Shown: piece by piece, positions 7,935 to 16,757 of the stretch | How the letters are laid out: each line of letters begins with the position of its first letter | How positions within the stretch are numbered: position 1 is the stretch's first letter | Assembly: GCA_001799615.1 (NCBI GenBank) | Contig: MGTU01000005.1 | Span: 1 to 39,883 of the forward strand | Length of the DNA stretch: 39,883 bases | Reading direction: 5' to 3' | Origin: Elusimicrobia bacterium GWA2_61_42 | GTDB lineage: Bacteria; Elusimicrobiota; Elusimicrobia; Elusimicrobiales; UBA9959 | Program-made: the position numbers and the translations under genes | The notes under the pieces: generated by a model | The model's input: only the letters and a program-made list of their open reading frames with translations | Databases searched by the model: none | What the model was told of the DNA's origin: nothing

Positions 7935-8699
7935 CTACTTGTTCTCCCACTTCACCTTCAGGGAATTCTTGCGGGCATTGAAATCAAAATTATAGGCTCC
8001 CAGGCTGGCCGGCAGGGTTTCCGCCCTGGCGTCCTTCATTTTTTCGCGGAAATCGTCGGCGCAAAGATCTTCCAGCGCCACCATGCCTTCGGTCAGCCAG
8101 TGGTGGGTGCGGCTGATCAGCGCCTTGGGGGCGCCCAGCGCCAGGGTTTCGTTTATTGAAAAGCTGCCGCTCTTCTGGGGGAAAGCCACGGTAGAACCTT
8201 TGTAGCCCAGGTACGCGCCCTGGGAGCAGAGTACGGTGGCCCAGGACAGCGCCGGCGCGTCAGCGCCGCCCGTAACCTTTACAAATAGGTCGGCCCTGTC
8301 GCCGTAGGCCCCGCCGCCGAACTTCACTTCGGGGAACTCAACGGTCAGTTCGCCCTTCTCGCGGTTCATCCTGAATTTGGTGGAAGAGGTCATCTGGATA
8401 TAGCCGGCCCTGGAAAGCGAAGGCGGCAGGCCGTAGCTTTGCAGGCCGCCGTAAAGCGGGTAAAACTCCGCCACAGGCTGAAAAGGCGGTGTGGTCATGG
8501 GGCGGCCGTCGGCGCGGGCGCAGACCGGTTCGGGCGCTCCGGGTATGCTGTTGTATTCGCGGATGCCATCCGATAGTTCAGGGCTGAAATTATGCTCCAG
8601 CAGGTCCTTGGCTCTCAGGGCGTTCAGGTTGAAATCGGGCAGCCTCTCCGCGAAGGCGGGGGCGGCGGCGAGCAAAAGGATGAACGCGCTCTTAAGCAT
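7935..8699 (-). CDS. Secreted protein of unknown function with DFNLN motif
   Basis: A 254-residue protein with a clear signal peptide (MLKSAFILLLAAAPAFA). I do not recognise a family. The mature start LPDFNLNALRAKDL resembles the mature start of the C11 peptidase in this window (DFNLNGLNAADI). The rest is mixed beta-rich sequence with three cysteines (CARADG, VLCSQG, DLCADD) that could form disulfides after export. It is likely periplasmic or surface-located. The start ATG at 8699 has no obvious Shine-Dalgarno. It converges with trmL with no spacer and lies 79 bp downstream of the beta-barrel gene on the same strand. Confidence 0.7.
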   Translation of the reverse strand: MLKSAFILLLAAAPAFAERLPDFNLNALRAKDLLEHNFSPELSDGIREYNSIPGAPEPVCARADGRPMTTPPFQPVAEFYPLYGGLQSYGLPPSLSRAGYIQMTSSTKFRMNREKGELTVEFPEVKFGGGAYGDRADLFVKVTGGADAPALSWATVLCSQGAYLGYKGSTVAFPQKSGSFSINETLALGAPKALISRTHHWLTEGMVALEDLCADDFREKMKDARAETLPASLGAYNFDFNARKNSLKVKWENK

Positions 8700-8778
8700 G
8701 TCTATGTTATAGCAGGCCTGAGGGTGGGGCGTCAGGGCCTATGTTCCCTTTATAATATAGGTCTAAAGGGCAAGGGGG

Positions 8779-9681
8779 TCAGAAAAAACGCTCTATTTTC
8801 ACGCTTGCGGAGGGCGCCGTCCCTATGCGCCGTTTATCGTGATGGTCGTCGTAGGTCTTGCCGGTGTAATATTTGCCGCTGAGGGCGTAGCCGGTCCAGA
8901 ACGAAAGGGTGCAGTTTTCGGAGGTCTTTATATAGGTCCAGACCCCGGCATTGCTCTGCTCGATAAAGACCGAGTAAGCCTTGTCCGCCCTGCCGGCCAG
9001 CTCGTACTGCAGCGTGCCCAGCGCGTACTCGGCTTTAAGCCTGACTACGGAGGACAGCGTCTTTGTGATCCCGGCCTGGAAGCTTTTAGGCGGGGAATAA
9101 GAGGCGGAAAGCTCGGTGGTGTCCGTGGCTTTCCAGGTGGCGGCAAAGGGGAAAGTGAAGCTGAGCCTGTCCGAGGTGTAGCGGTAGGTCAGGTAGGGGA
9201 ACGGGATGCCCCTGGCAAAGCTGCGCCGGGAGGAGTACATCAGGCCGAAAGAAAACTGGTGGGGCCCGTCGCGGCTTATCACCCTGGACGCGCCCAGCGT
9301 CACGTCCGTTTCCGCCATGGAATTGAACAGCCTGTCGGAATTGGACCTGACCCCGGCCGAAAAACCGCCCTTCTTGTCGTCCGCGTTGAATCTCAGGCCG
9401 CCGTTATAAAGCTCCGGCGGCAGCCAGCCGTCCCGCCCGAGGGCATGATGCCCGAAACTGGTTTCCAGCGTTACCATTTTCCCCGCCAGGCGGCCGAGCG
9501 AAGTCCTGCCCGACAGCCCGACGGACCTGTGGCGCAGGCCTTCCGCGTCCGAGTACCCCGCTCCGACGGAGATATTGGAGCGGTCGCGGCGGCCGGAGGC
9601 CCGCCAGGGGGCGGAGGAAGTCTCCTGGGCGTAAGCGGCTAGCGGTGTGGAGAGCAAAAGCAGGAAGAGAAGTTTTTTCAT
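8779..9681 (-). CDS. Predicted outer-membrane beta-barrel protein
   Basis: A 300-residue exported protein: MKKLLFLLLLSTPLAAYAQ is a textbook signal peptide. The mature chain is a series of alternating amphipathic strands (SNISVGAGYSD, FSFGLMYSS, LSFTFPFAAT, TELSASYS, VRLKAEYAL) and ends SVKIERFF. A terminal aromatic residue fits BAM-inserted barrels. It looks like the DUF6268-type barrels, but that is from memory. The start at 9681 is chosen because the longer reading frame adds a 33-residue Arg/Pro-rich tail before the signal peptide. Here the ATG overlaps the upstream gene's stop as ATGA, so the two are translationally coupled. Confidence 0.75.
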   Translation of the reverse strand: MKKLLFLLLLSTPLAAYAQETSSAPWRASGRRDRSNISVGAGYSDAEGLRHRSVGLSGRTSLGRLAGKMVTLETSFGHHALGRDGWLPPELYNGGLRFNADDKKGGFSAGVRSNSDRLFNSMAETDVTLGASRVISRDGPHQFSFGLMYSSRRSFARGIPFPYLTYRYTSDRLSFTFPFAATWKATDTTELSASYSPPKSFQAGITKTLSSVVRLKAEYALGTLQYELAGRADKAYSVFIEQSNAGVWTYIKTSENCTLSFWTGYALSGKYYTGKTYDDHHDKRRIGTAPSASVKIERFF

Positions 9682-10406
9682 AGGCGGAAAATTTTTTCGT
9701 TGCCCAACTCCAGGGGTTCGCGGGCCCTGGCGTCCAGGGAGATCAGGTAAAAGCTGTAAAAGATCACGGCGGAGCCGCAAAGGAATATGAATTTGGCTAC
9801 GCCGGCGGTATGGGCGATCAGCCCCGTTTCGGTCAGCAGGTAAGTCCAGTCATGCTCGCCGCCGCCTACCAGCGGCAGGGCCTGCCTTACGGCGTCCCCG
9901 GCGTAGACGCTGACGTTGAGCAGGCTTTCGCCCAGCCAGAAGAGGCAGAGCTGCCAGCCCAGGTTGGCGCCGCGGCGTTTCAGGTGCACCAGGCAGACCG
10001 CGGGGATAAGCAGCTGGAACAGGGTGCCGCCCAGGAACGAGACGAACCGGCCGAAGAAGCCCAGGAAAATATGGCCGGCCTCGTGAAAGCCCAGGTTGAC
10101 GAAATCCAGCGGCGAGAAAAAGTTATCTTTGCGCAGCCACTGCAGGTAAAACAGGAAAAGGCCGGTTATGACCGCCATTCTCGCCCAAAGGCGCGCGGCC
10201 GGCCGCGCCGCAGGCGCGAAACCGGCGGCGGGAATGGGCTTGGCCGGGAGCCCGGCCATCATTTTCAGCGCTTTGGCTTCGGCGCGGACTTCCGGGGGGA
10301 TGTGGAGGTTCTTGTAACAGGCGGCGCAGAATTCGTTCTCAACGGAATTGGCCGCCCCGCAGTAGGGGCAGGGGGCGCTGTCTGGCAGGTCAGTTCCGGT
10401 TTCCAT
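9678..10406 (-). CDS. Zinc-ribbon membrane metalloprotease (M50-like)
   Basis: A 242-residue protein with two visible parts. The N-terminal zinc ribbon has CPYC and CAAC pairs (Cys13, 16, 27, 30). The membrane region has about five hydrophobic segments and carries FHEAGH (His108, Glu109, His112) inside a membrane-associated stretch, followed by LGGTLFQLLIP. The later GGGEHDW (Asp186) is a candidate third metal ligand. This layout suggests a site-2-type intramembrane or membrane-bound protease; the substrate is unknown. The ATG at 10406 is preferred over a TTG at 10415. A TATAAT at 10420-10415 (minus strand) lies only eight bases upstream, so the mRNA may be nearly leaderless. The gene overlaps the beta-barrel gene by four bases. 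Confidence 0.7.
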   Translation of the reverse strand: METGTDLPDSAPCPYCGAANSVENEFCAACYKNLHIPPEVRAEAKALKMMAGLPAKPIPAAGFAPAARPAARLWARMAVITGLFLFYLQWLRKDNFFSPLDFVNLGFHEAGHIFLGFFGRFVSFLGGTLFQLLIPAVCLVHLKRRGANLGWQLCLFWLGESLLNVSVYAGDAVRQALPLVGGGEHDWTYLLTETGLIAHTAGVAKFIFLCGSAVIFYSFYLISLDARAREPLELGNEKIFRL

Positions 10407-10414
10407 GCAGGTCA

Positions 10415-10420
10415 ATTATA
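10415..10420 (-). promoter_or_regulatory. Candidate -10 box giving a near-leaderless mRNA
   Basis: A perfect TATAAT on the minus strand ends eight bases before the ATG at 10406. Transcription starting the usual six to eight bases after the box would begin at or next to the start codon. No good -35 or Shine-Dalgarno is visible. Confidence 0.45.
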
Positions 10421-10499
10421 GCGAATTTAGGGGAATTCGACCGCCGGCGCGGCTAATCCATTTTATAAACGCGTATAAAATTAGTTTAATATAAGTACT

Positions 10500-13121
10500 A
10501 TGCTCAAAAAACTAGTACAGGCTTTCATTGGTTCCAAAAGCGAACGGGCCCTTAAGACCGTCCAGCCCGTGGTAGACCAGATCAACGCTTTCGAAGAAAC
10601 GATCTCAAAACTCACCGACGAACAGCTCAAGGCCAAGACGCCAGAGTTCAAGGAACGCCTGGCCAAGGGCGAAACCCTGGACGACCTGCTGCCCGAGGCT
10701 TTCGCCTGCGTGCGCGAAGCTTCCAAGCGCACCATCAAGCTGCGCCACTACGACGTGCAGCTTATCGGCGGCATCGTGCTGCACCGCGGCAAGATAGCCG
10801 AGATGCGCACCGGCGAAGGCAAGACCCTGGTGTCCACCCTGCCCGCCTACCTCAACGCCCTCTCCGGCCACGGCGTGCACGTGGTGACCGTCAACGATTA
10901 CCTGGCCAAGCGCGACAGCCAGTGGATGGGCCCCGTGCATGAATTCCTCGGTCTTACCGTCGGGTCCGTGCAGCACGACATGAAGAACGAAGAGCGCCGG
11001 GAAATGTACCGGCGCGACATCACCTACATCACCAATAACGAGGTGGGCTTCGACTACCTGCGCGACAACATGGTGATGGACAAGGAAGAGCGCGTGATGC
11101 GCGAGCGCAACTTCGCCGTGGTGGACGAAGTGGACTCGATCCTGATCGACGAGGCCCGCACCCCGCTGATCATCTCCGGCCCCGCCGAGGAATCTACCGA
11201 CAAGTATTACATCGTCAACCGCGTGGTGCCGCTGCTGACCCCCCGCTTTATCACCGAAAAAGAGGAAATAGACGCCAAGCGCGACGGCGTGGACCTGGGC
11301 AAGGGTTTCGACGCCGTGATCGACGAGAAAAGCCACACCGCCACCCTCACCGAGGAAGGCGTGCACAAGGCCGAGAAGATCCTGGGCGTGGGCAACATCT
11401 ACGACGACGTCAATTCCGAGTGGGCCCACCACATCACCCAGGCCCTGCGCGCCCACCACCTGTTCCGCAAGGACGTGGAGTACGTGGTGAAGGACGGCGA
11501 GATCATGATCGTCGACGAGTTCACGGGCCGCCTGATGCCGGGCCGCCGCTGGTCCGACGGCCTGCACCAGGCCATCGAGGCCAAAGAGAACATGCGCATC
11601 AAGGAAGAGAACCAGACGCTGGCCACCATCACCTTCCAGAACTATTTCAAGCTCTACAACAAGCTGTCCGGCATGACCGGCACGGCCATGACCGAGTCCG
11701 ACGAATTCTGGGAGATCTACAAGCTGGAAGTGGTGGAGATCCCGCCCAACCGGCCCATGGTCCGCAAGGATTCCCCCGACCGCATCTACCGCACCGAGCG
11801 CGAAAAGAACAACGCCATCGTGGCCGAGATCGACGAGCGCTGGCGCAAGGGCCAGCCGATGCTGGTGGGCACCCGCTCCATCGAGAAATCCGAGAAGCTG
11901 GCCACCATGCTGCGCGTAAAGGGCATCCCGCACCAGGTCCTGAACGCCAAGTACCACGAGATGGAAGCCCAGATCATCGCGCAGGCCGGCCGCAAGGGCC
12001 AGGTGACCATAGCCACCAACATGGCCGGCCGCGGCACCGACATTATCCTGGGCGGCAACCCGCCGCTGGTGGAAGAGCACGATTACGTGAGTTCCGTGGG
12101 CGGCCTGCACGTGATGGGCAGCGAGCGCCACGAGAGCCGCCGCATCGACAACCAGCTGCGCGGCCGCTGCGCGCGCCAGGGCGACCCCGGCTCCTCCGTG
12201 TTCTACGTTTCGCTCGAGGACGAGCTGATGAGGCTCTTTGGTTCCGAGCGGATCTCGGCCATCATGGAAAAGCTGGGCATGGAAGAGGGCGAGGTGATAG
12301 AGTCCTCCCTGGTCAGCCGCCAGATAGAAGGCGCGCAGAAGCGCGTGGAAGGCATGAACTTCGACGCCCGCAAGCAGCTGCTGGATTACGACAACGTGAT
12401 GAACAAGCAGCGCCTGGCGATCTACGAGCTGCGCAACGCCATCCTCAACGGCGAAGGCGTGGCCGAGCGCGTGAAGAAGATGATCCACGAGGCTTTCGAA
12501 GAGCAGCTGGACCTTAACGCCCCGGCCGAGCAGGCTTCCCAGCTGTGGAACCTGGAAGCGCTCAATATTTACCTGAAGAAGACGGCCGGCTTCGAGCTGG
12601 TCTACACCCCCGACGAGGTGCACGGGCTTATCCGCCCGGTGCTGCAGGAAGAGGTGTTGAAGCGCGTGGACGCGGCTTACGAGGCGCGCTTCGGCGATTT
12701 CGCCGAGCGCAACGTGGACTTCGCCGAGCTGCAGCGGGTGCTGCTGCTGCAGATCATGGACCATATCTGGAAGAACCACCTGTTCGAGCTGGACCACCTG
12801 AAGAAAGGCGTGGGGTTGCGGGCTTACGGCCAGAAGGACCCGCTGATAGAGTACCAGAAGGAGTCCTACTCCCTGTTCGAGACCATGCTGGGCCGTGTGC
12901 GCGACCAGATGGTGGAATATGTTTTCCGCATCCAGCTGCCGCCGCGCCCGGTGGTGCGGCCGCCGGTGCAGGAGGGCGAGCCGCAGGCAGCGCGGCCGGC
13001 GCAGAGCCAGGCCCCGCAGAAGCCGGCCAACAAGTTCGTCGACTCCAAGACGGGCCGCAACGACCCTTGTCCCTGCGGTTCGGGCAAGAAGTACAAGAAG
13101 TGCCACGGGGTCAACGCGTAG
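10500..13121 (+). CDS. secA: Preprotein translocase ATPase SecA
   Basis: The 873-residue Sec motor drives preproteins through SecYEG and is required for the many exported proteins here. The Walker A region reads MRTGEGKT (residues 102-109), followed by the DEAD-type motif [13 protein letters not shown]. The second nucleotide-binding fold has [10 protein letters not shown] and [13 protein letters not shown]. The helical scaffold region reads [12 protein letters not shown] and [12 protein letters not shown]. The C-terminal zinc finger [16 protein letters not shown] is complete. There is no insertion or truncation relative to the usual length. No Shine-Dalgarno is seen; an AT-rich TAATATAAG lies immediately before the ATG, so a short leader is possible. 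It is divergent from the metalloprotease gene. Confidence 0.97.
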   Translation: MLKKLVQAFIGSKSERALKTVQPVVDQINAFEETISKLTDEQLKAKTPEFKERLAKGETLDDLLPEAFACVREASKRTIKLRHYDVQLIGGIVLHRGKIAEMRTGEGKTLVSTLPAYLNALSGHGVHVVTVNDYLAKRDSQWMGPVHEFLGLTVGSVQHDMKNEERREMYRRDITYITNNEVGFDYLRDNMVMDKEERVMRERNFAVVDEVDSILIDEARTPLIISGPAEESTDKYYIVNRVVPLLTPRFITEKEEIDAKRDGVDLGKGFDAVIDEKSHTATLTEEGVHKAEKILGVGNIYDDVNSEWAHHITQALRAHHLFRKDVEYVVKDGEIMIVDEFTGRLMPGRRWSDGLHQAIEAKENMRIKEENQTLATITFQNYFKLYNKLSGMTGTAMTESDEFWEIYKLEVVEIPPNRPMVRKDSPDRIYRTEREKNNAIVAEIDERWRKGQPMLVGTRSIEKSEKLATMLRVKGIPHQVLNAKYHEMEAQIIAQAGRKGQVTIATNMAGRGTDIILGGNPPLVEEHDYVSSVGGLHVMGSERHESRRIDNQLRGRCARQGDPGSSVFYVSLEDELMRLFGSERISAIMEKLGMEEGEVIESSLVSRQIEGAQKRVEGMNFDARKQLLDYDNVMNKQRLAIYELRNAILNGEGVAERVKKMIHEAFEEQLDLNAPAEQASQLWNLEALNIYLKKTAGFELVYTPDEVHGLIRPVLQEEVLKRVDAAYEARFGDFAERNVDFAELQRVLLLQIMDHIWKNHLFELDHLKKGVGLRAYGQKDPLIEYQKESYSLFETMLGRVRDQMVEYVFRIQLPPRPVVRPPVQEGEPQAARPAQSQAPQKPANKFVDSKTGRNDPCPCGSGKKYKKCHGVNA

Positions 13122-13136
13122 GCGGCAGTCGCCGAC

Positions 13137-13312
13137 GCGCTCCCTGTTCGCTCATAAGCGTGCGCTGGGGAAGAGGGCCTGCGGTCCTCCGCCGGCGGAG
13201 AACTCGCTCGGCACACAGTGCCTCGCTCAGACAATCTCCGCCGCAGCCTTAATGATAGGCTGTCCGCTGCGGACCTTGGCCCTGCGCACTAAAATCGCTC
13301 ACAGGGAGCGTG
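13137..13312 (+). repeat. Long palindromic intergenic element D, related to copies B and C
   Basis: Outer arms of about 33 nt (13137-13170 and 13280-13312; GCGCTCCCTGT...AGCGTGCGC with its imperfect complement) enclose nested stems. These are CTCCGCC/GGCGGAG (13187-13200), GGCGGAGA/TCTCCGCC (13194-13201, 13235-13242) and GGCAC/GTGCC (13210-13222). The inner hairpin GGCACACAGTGCCTCGCTC matches the corresponding hairpin of B and C (GCACACCGTGC then CTC). It fills the secA-lnt gap. The in-frame codons here that could extend lnt upstream are not a real N-terminus. Confidence 0.6.
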
Positions 13313-13383
13313 CCGGCTCCTGCGAAGGCATCCCCTTGCCGTCCGCTCCTGTTATCCGCCTGCCGGGGCAGCGTAAAAGACAG

Positions 13384-14889
13384 ATGCTGAAAAAAATCCC
13401 GCCTTTTATTTTTCCCTTATTTACCTCCCTGCTGCTGGTGCTCAGCTATCCGAAATTCAGCCAGGGGTGGCTGGCGTGGTTCGCGCTGGCGCCGCTCTGC
13501 TATCACCTGTTGAGGGCTAAGACCCTGAAGGCCGCGGCCGGCGGCGGCCTGGGCTGCGGGTTTATTTTTTACCTGGGCATACTTTACTGGATCTATCCCA
13601 CTATGCGCGCGGGGGGGGTGGAGCCGGCGGTTTCGGCGCTGGGGCTTGCCGCGCTCAGCCTGATCCTTTCCCTGGAATTTTTGGTGATCTCGGTTTACGG
13701 TTTCTACCTCAAGCGGGCCGGGCTGAAGGTTTGGCCTTACTTATTCGCGCTGGGCTGGTTTTTGCTGGAATACGGCAAGGTTTATTTGAGCTTCAAGGCG
13801 GTGTGGTTCCCCTGGTTCATGCTGGGGTACACCCAGTGGGCTTATACGCCGCTGATCCAGGCGGCGTCCGTGGCCGGTGTTTACGGTTTGGGCGCGGCGG
13901 TCTGTTTTAGCGGGGCGCTGGCGGGCACGCTGTTCGTGCTGAAAGCGCCCGCTTATCAGAAAGCTTTGCGGTTCGCTCCGGTCCTGCTGGTCTTCGCCGG
14001 CCTCTGGCTTTTCGGGCGGCAGGAGCTTAAGCAGGCGCAAAATCTGGCGCCTATCAGGACCCTTAAGGTGGCGCTGCTGCAGCCCGCCATAGACCTGTAC
14101 GCCAAATGGGAAGAGGCGGAGGCCGAAAATATAAAGAGGACGATGGAAAGCCTGTCCGCCGCCGGGCGCGGCGCCGACCTGGCCGTCTGGCCGGAGAACG
14201 CGCTGCCTTGTTGGGTAGACGAGCCGGACTGCGGCGCCTGGCTCAGATCGGCCGTTCTGGCCGGGGGCGCGTCCCACAGCTTTGTCGGCTCGGTCTCGAA
14301 AGGCGGCGGCCGCCACGTATCGGCTTTCCTGCTGGACGGCAAAGGCGAGATCCTGTTCTCCTATGACAAGCGCCAGCTGGTGCCTTTCGGAGAATATGTG
14401 CCGCTGAGGGACTTCCTGGGTAAATATATCCAACCGGTGGCCGCGCTGGGAGAATTTCTGCCGGGAGAGCCCAGGCAGAAACTGGCGGAGCTGGGGGACC
14501 TGAAGATAGGCGCCGCCATCTGCTACGAATCCGTTTTCCCTTACCTGTTTACCGGAGACACCCTGGCCGGGGCGGAGCTTTTCGTGAACATAACCAACGA
14601 CGGCTGGTACCTGGACACGGCGGCGCCGCACCAGCATTTTATCGCCAATATTTTCAGGGCGGTGGAGAACAGGCGCACGGTGCTGCGCGCGGCCAATAAC
14701 GGCATCTCCGGGGTCATAGACCCGTGGGGCAGGGTATTGGCGAAGACCGCCCTGAACGAGAAGACCGTGCTGGCCGTCACGGCGCCGGTTTACGCGGACC
14801 AGGCCTTCTTCCCGCTGTACGGGCACTGGTTCGCCTGGGCCGCGCTGATAATAGTTTCCGCTTTCCTGCTGGCCCTGCTGTTCATTTGA
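13384..14889 (+). CDS. lnt: Apolipoprotein N-acyltransferase
   Basis: This 501-residue inner-membrane enzyme adds the third acyl chain to lipoproteins, the last step of lipoprotein maturation in diderms. It has an N-terminal multi-helix membrane region (to about residue 210), then a periplasmic nitrilase-type domain. The catalytic triad is visible: Glu271 in AVWPENALP, Lys329 in YDKRQLVPFGEYVP and Cys380 in GAAICYESVFP. One last membrane helix ends the chain. The ATG at 13384 is chosen because MLKKIPPFIFPLFTSLLLVL starts the first membrane helix. An in-frame open stretch back to 12895 overlaps secA and the palindrome and is Arg-rich without homology. It lies 10 bases upstream of the next gene. 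Confidence 0.93.
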   Translation: MLKKIPPFIFPLFTSLLLVLSYPKFSQGWLAWFALAPLCYHLLRAKTLKAAAGGGLGCGFIFYLGILYWIYPTMRAGGVEPAVSALGLAALSLILSLEFLVISVYGFYLKRAGLKVWPYLFALGWFLLEYGKVYLSFKAVWFPWFMLGYTQWAYTPLIQAASVAGVYGLGAAVCFSGALAGTLFVLKAPAYQKALRFAPVLLVFAGLWLFGRQELKQAQNLAPIRTLKVALLQPAIDLYAKWEEAEAENIKRTMESLSAAGRGADLAVWPENALPCWVDEPDCGAWLRSAVLAGGASHSFVGSVSKGGGRHVSAFLLDGKGEILFSYDKRQLVPFGEYVPLRDFLGKYIQPVAALGEFLPGEPRQKLAELGDLKIGAAICYESVFPYLFTGDTLAGAELFVNITNDGWYLDTAAPHQHFIANIFRAVENRRTVLRAANNGISGVIDPWGRVLAKTALNEKTVLAVTAPVYADQAFFPLYGHWFAWAALIIVSAFLLALLFI

Positions 14890-14899
14890 AATACCCCGG

Positions 14900-15790
14900 A
14901 TGAAAATAATCTTTTCCAAATACTATACGGTAAAGACCCCGGGGCACGTCTTCAGGGCTGATAAATTCGAGGCCGCGCTGAAGCTGCTGCTGAAAGAGGG
15001 CGTCGTTTCCAAAAAAGACATAGTCGCGCCCGCTTTCCCATTAAAAGCGGACCTGCTGCTGGCCCATAGCCCCGCCTGGGTGAGAAAGGCCCTTGAGTTC
15101 GGCTTCACGCCGGCGGACTCCTCCCGGGCGGAAATTAAGATAAGCAGAAGCGTGGCGCGCGCGCACGCCATGAACACGGGCGGCACCGTGCTGGCCGCGC
15201 GGCTGGCGCTTGAGGACGGGGTGGGGGTTAACTGCGGCGGCGGCTCGCACCACGCTTTCGCGGACCACGGCGAAGGCTTTTGCCTCTTGAACGACATAGC
15301 GGTGGCGATCAAAAAACTTTTTAAAGAGCGCCGCATAAGGCGCGCCATAGTCATAGACCTGGACGCCCACCAGGGCAACGGCACGGCCGCTATTTTTAAG
15401 GGGGACAAAAAGGTCTTCACTTTCTCAATGCACGGAGCGGAGACCTACCCGGAGAAAAAAGAAAAAAGTTCCCTCGACATCGGGTTAAAGCCGGGCGCCG
15501 GCGACGCCGCCTACCTGGCTTTGCTGCGCCAGGAGCTGACGCGCGTCCTTGAGAAGTTCCGGCCGGATTTCGCCGTCTACGTGGCGGGGGCCGACGTTTA
15601 CCGGGGCGACCTGCTGGGCGGCCTGAAGCTGAGCCTGGCGGGGATAAAGAGGCGCGACGCTTTTGTGTTCGCCGAATGCCGCCGCCGCGGCGTGCCGGTG
15701 GTCCTCACCTTGAGCGGCGGCTACGCCCAAAAATTCACCGACACCGTCCGCATCCACGCCGACACCATCAGGGAGGCCCTTAAGGCTTGA
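14900..15790 (+). CDS. Histone deacetylase-family zinc amidohydrolase
   Basis: A 296-residue enzyme of the HDAC/acetoin-utilisation (AcuC) superfamily. The active site is complete: the His pair H117-H118 in GGGSHHAF, GEGFCLLND, then the zinc ligands Asp153/Asp155 and His157 in IDLDAHQGNGT, and Asp232 in AGADVY. LSGGY (271-275) carries the transition-state tyrosine region. It is shorter than classical HDACs, like many bacterial class IV-type proteins. It should hydrolyse an acyl-amide (acetyl-lysine, acetylpolyamine or similar); the substrate cannot be told. Ten bases separate it from lnt, so they are probably co-transcribed, though no functional link is known. The 93 bp after it hold nothing recognisable. 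Confidence 0.88.
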   Translation: MKIIFSKYYTVKTPGHVFRADKFEAALKLLLKEGVVSKKDIVAPAFPLKADLLLAHSPAWVRKALEFGFTPADSSRAEIKISRSVARAHAMNTGGTVLAARLALEDGVGVNCGGGSHHAFADHGEGFCLLNDIAVAIKKLFKERRIRRAIVIDLDAHQGNGTAAIFKGDKKVFTFSMHGAETYPEKKEKSSLDIGLKPGAGDAAYLALLRQELTRVLEKFRPDFAVYVAGADVYRGDLLGGLKLSLAGIKRRDAFVFAECRRRGVPVVLTLSGGYAQKFTDTVRIHADTIREALKA

Positions 15791-15883
15791 TCGTGCCCAG
15801 GGAAACGCCGCTAAGGTGAAGATGCCGTCCTGATTCACTTTGGGCAGCACGAGGTGAGTCTCTGGTGTTTTAAAATGGTTTGC

Positions 15884-16270
15884 TCAAAGAATATCTTTGT
15901 TCAGGACTGCCAAGACTTTCTCGCTGATGACCTTCACCGGAGAGAGTTTGGTCATGAAGACTTTTACATTGTGTTCCTGGCGCAGAAGGCTCTGGGTGAG
16001 ACTGTTGTAGTCGCTGGCCGTGATAACAATTACAGGTATCTGGGCGGTCTGCGGGTTGGCGGATAGTTTTCGGACAAAGTCTATCCCTGTTATCCCCGGC
16101 ATATTGATATCCAAGAGTATCAGGTCGGGCAGGAATGTCAACGCCTTCCCCAGCCCTTCAAATCCGTTGAGGGCCGTCTCGAGTCTGAACTCCTGGCTGA
16201 AAATCTCCTTTGCCAGTTCGATGAACGGCTCGTTGTCGTCCACCACCAGTATCTTTTTCTTATCCGCCAT
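15884..16270 (-). CDS. Single-domain response regulator (receiver only)
   Basis: A 128-residue CheY-like receiver without an output domain. The acidic pair is Asp11-Asp12 (VVDDNE), the phosphoacceptor is Asp54 (LILLDINMP), and the Thr switch lies in VIVITAS. The conserved lysine is in FMTKLSPVKVI. Instead of the usual Lys-Pro, the lysine and proline are separated by two residues, as in the neighbouring receiver. It must act by protein contact or as a phosphorelay step. The start overlaps the end of the upstream receiver gene by 11 bases, with AAGG six bases before the ATG, so the pair is coupled. No kinase is encoded nearby. Confidence 0.88.
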   Translation of the reverse strand: MADKKKILVVDDNEPFIELAKEIFSQEFRLETALNGFEGLGKALTFLPDLILLDINMPGITGIDFVRKLSANPQTAQIPVIVITASDYNSLTQSLLRQEHNVKVFMTKLSPVKVISEKVLAVLNKDIL

Positions 16271-16640
16271 GGAGTACCTTCTTCACTATGGCCACTATGT
16301 CCATAACAGGGGTGGTCTTGCTCAGGAAATGCCGTACGTTCCGCTCCTGCTTGAACAATGCCGGCGTGCCGGAATCCAAGTTGCTGCCGGTCAGTATAAT
16401 GACGGGGATATCCCTGGTTTCCTCTTCGGCGGTAAGCAGTCGGGCCATCTCTATGCCGGCTATCTTGGGCATCATAATATCCATCAGGATAATATCCGGG
16501 AGTATTTTTACGGCCTTCTCCATGCCCTCCTGCCCATCATTGGCTATAAATATCTCAAAATCGTCCTCCAGCGCGCATTGCAACAACTGGCTGAAATTCC
16601 GGTTGTCGTCCACCACTAAAACTCTTTTCTTATCGCTCAT
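16260..16640 (-). CDS. Single-domain response regulator (receiver only)
   Basis: A 126-residue CheY-like receiver. Asp11-Asp12 form the metal site, Asp54 (IILMDIMMP) is the phosphoacceptor, the Thr lies in VIILTGS, and the lysine is in FLSKTTPVMDI. The ATG at 16640 is preferred over one six codons upstream, because GGGAGT lies six bases before it and the protein then begins MSDKKRVLVVDD. Sequence and the Lys-x-x-Pro variant make it a close paralogue of the following gene, pointing to a local duplication. It may share a kinase with the other receivers in the array. Confidence 0.88.
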   Translation of the reverse strand: MSDKKRVLVVDDNRNFSQLLQCALEDDFEIFIANDGQEGMEKAVKILPDIILMDIMMPKIAGIEMARLLTAEEETRDIPVIILTGSNLDSGTPALFKQERNVRHFLSKTTPVMDIVAIVKKVLHGG

Positions 16641-16757
16641 AAGCTTACTCCCGCGCATGTCCAGTTGCGCCTTTTGGCTTGTGTGTCATGCAAACCGTAT
16701 AATGTTTTCAGGGCGCTGTAAGTGCCGGTATGCCTGACACAAGCGGGGAAATGGTCA

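Noticed and set aside
12895..13383. In-frame N-terminal extension of lnt
   Set aside because: It overlaps secA and the palindromic element, is Arg-rich, and precedes the normal first membrane helix of Lnt.
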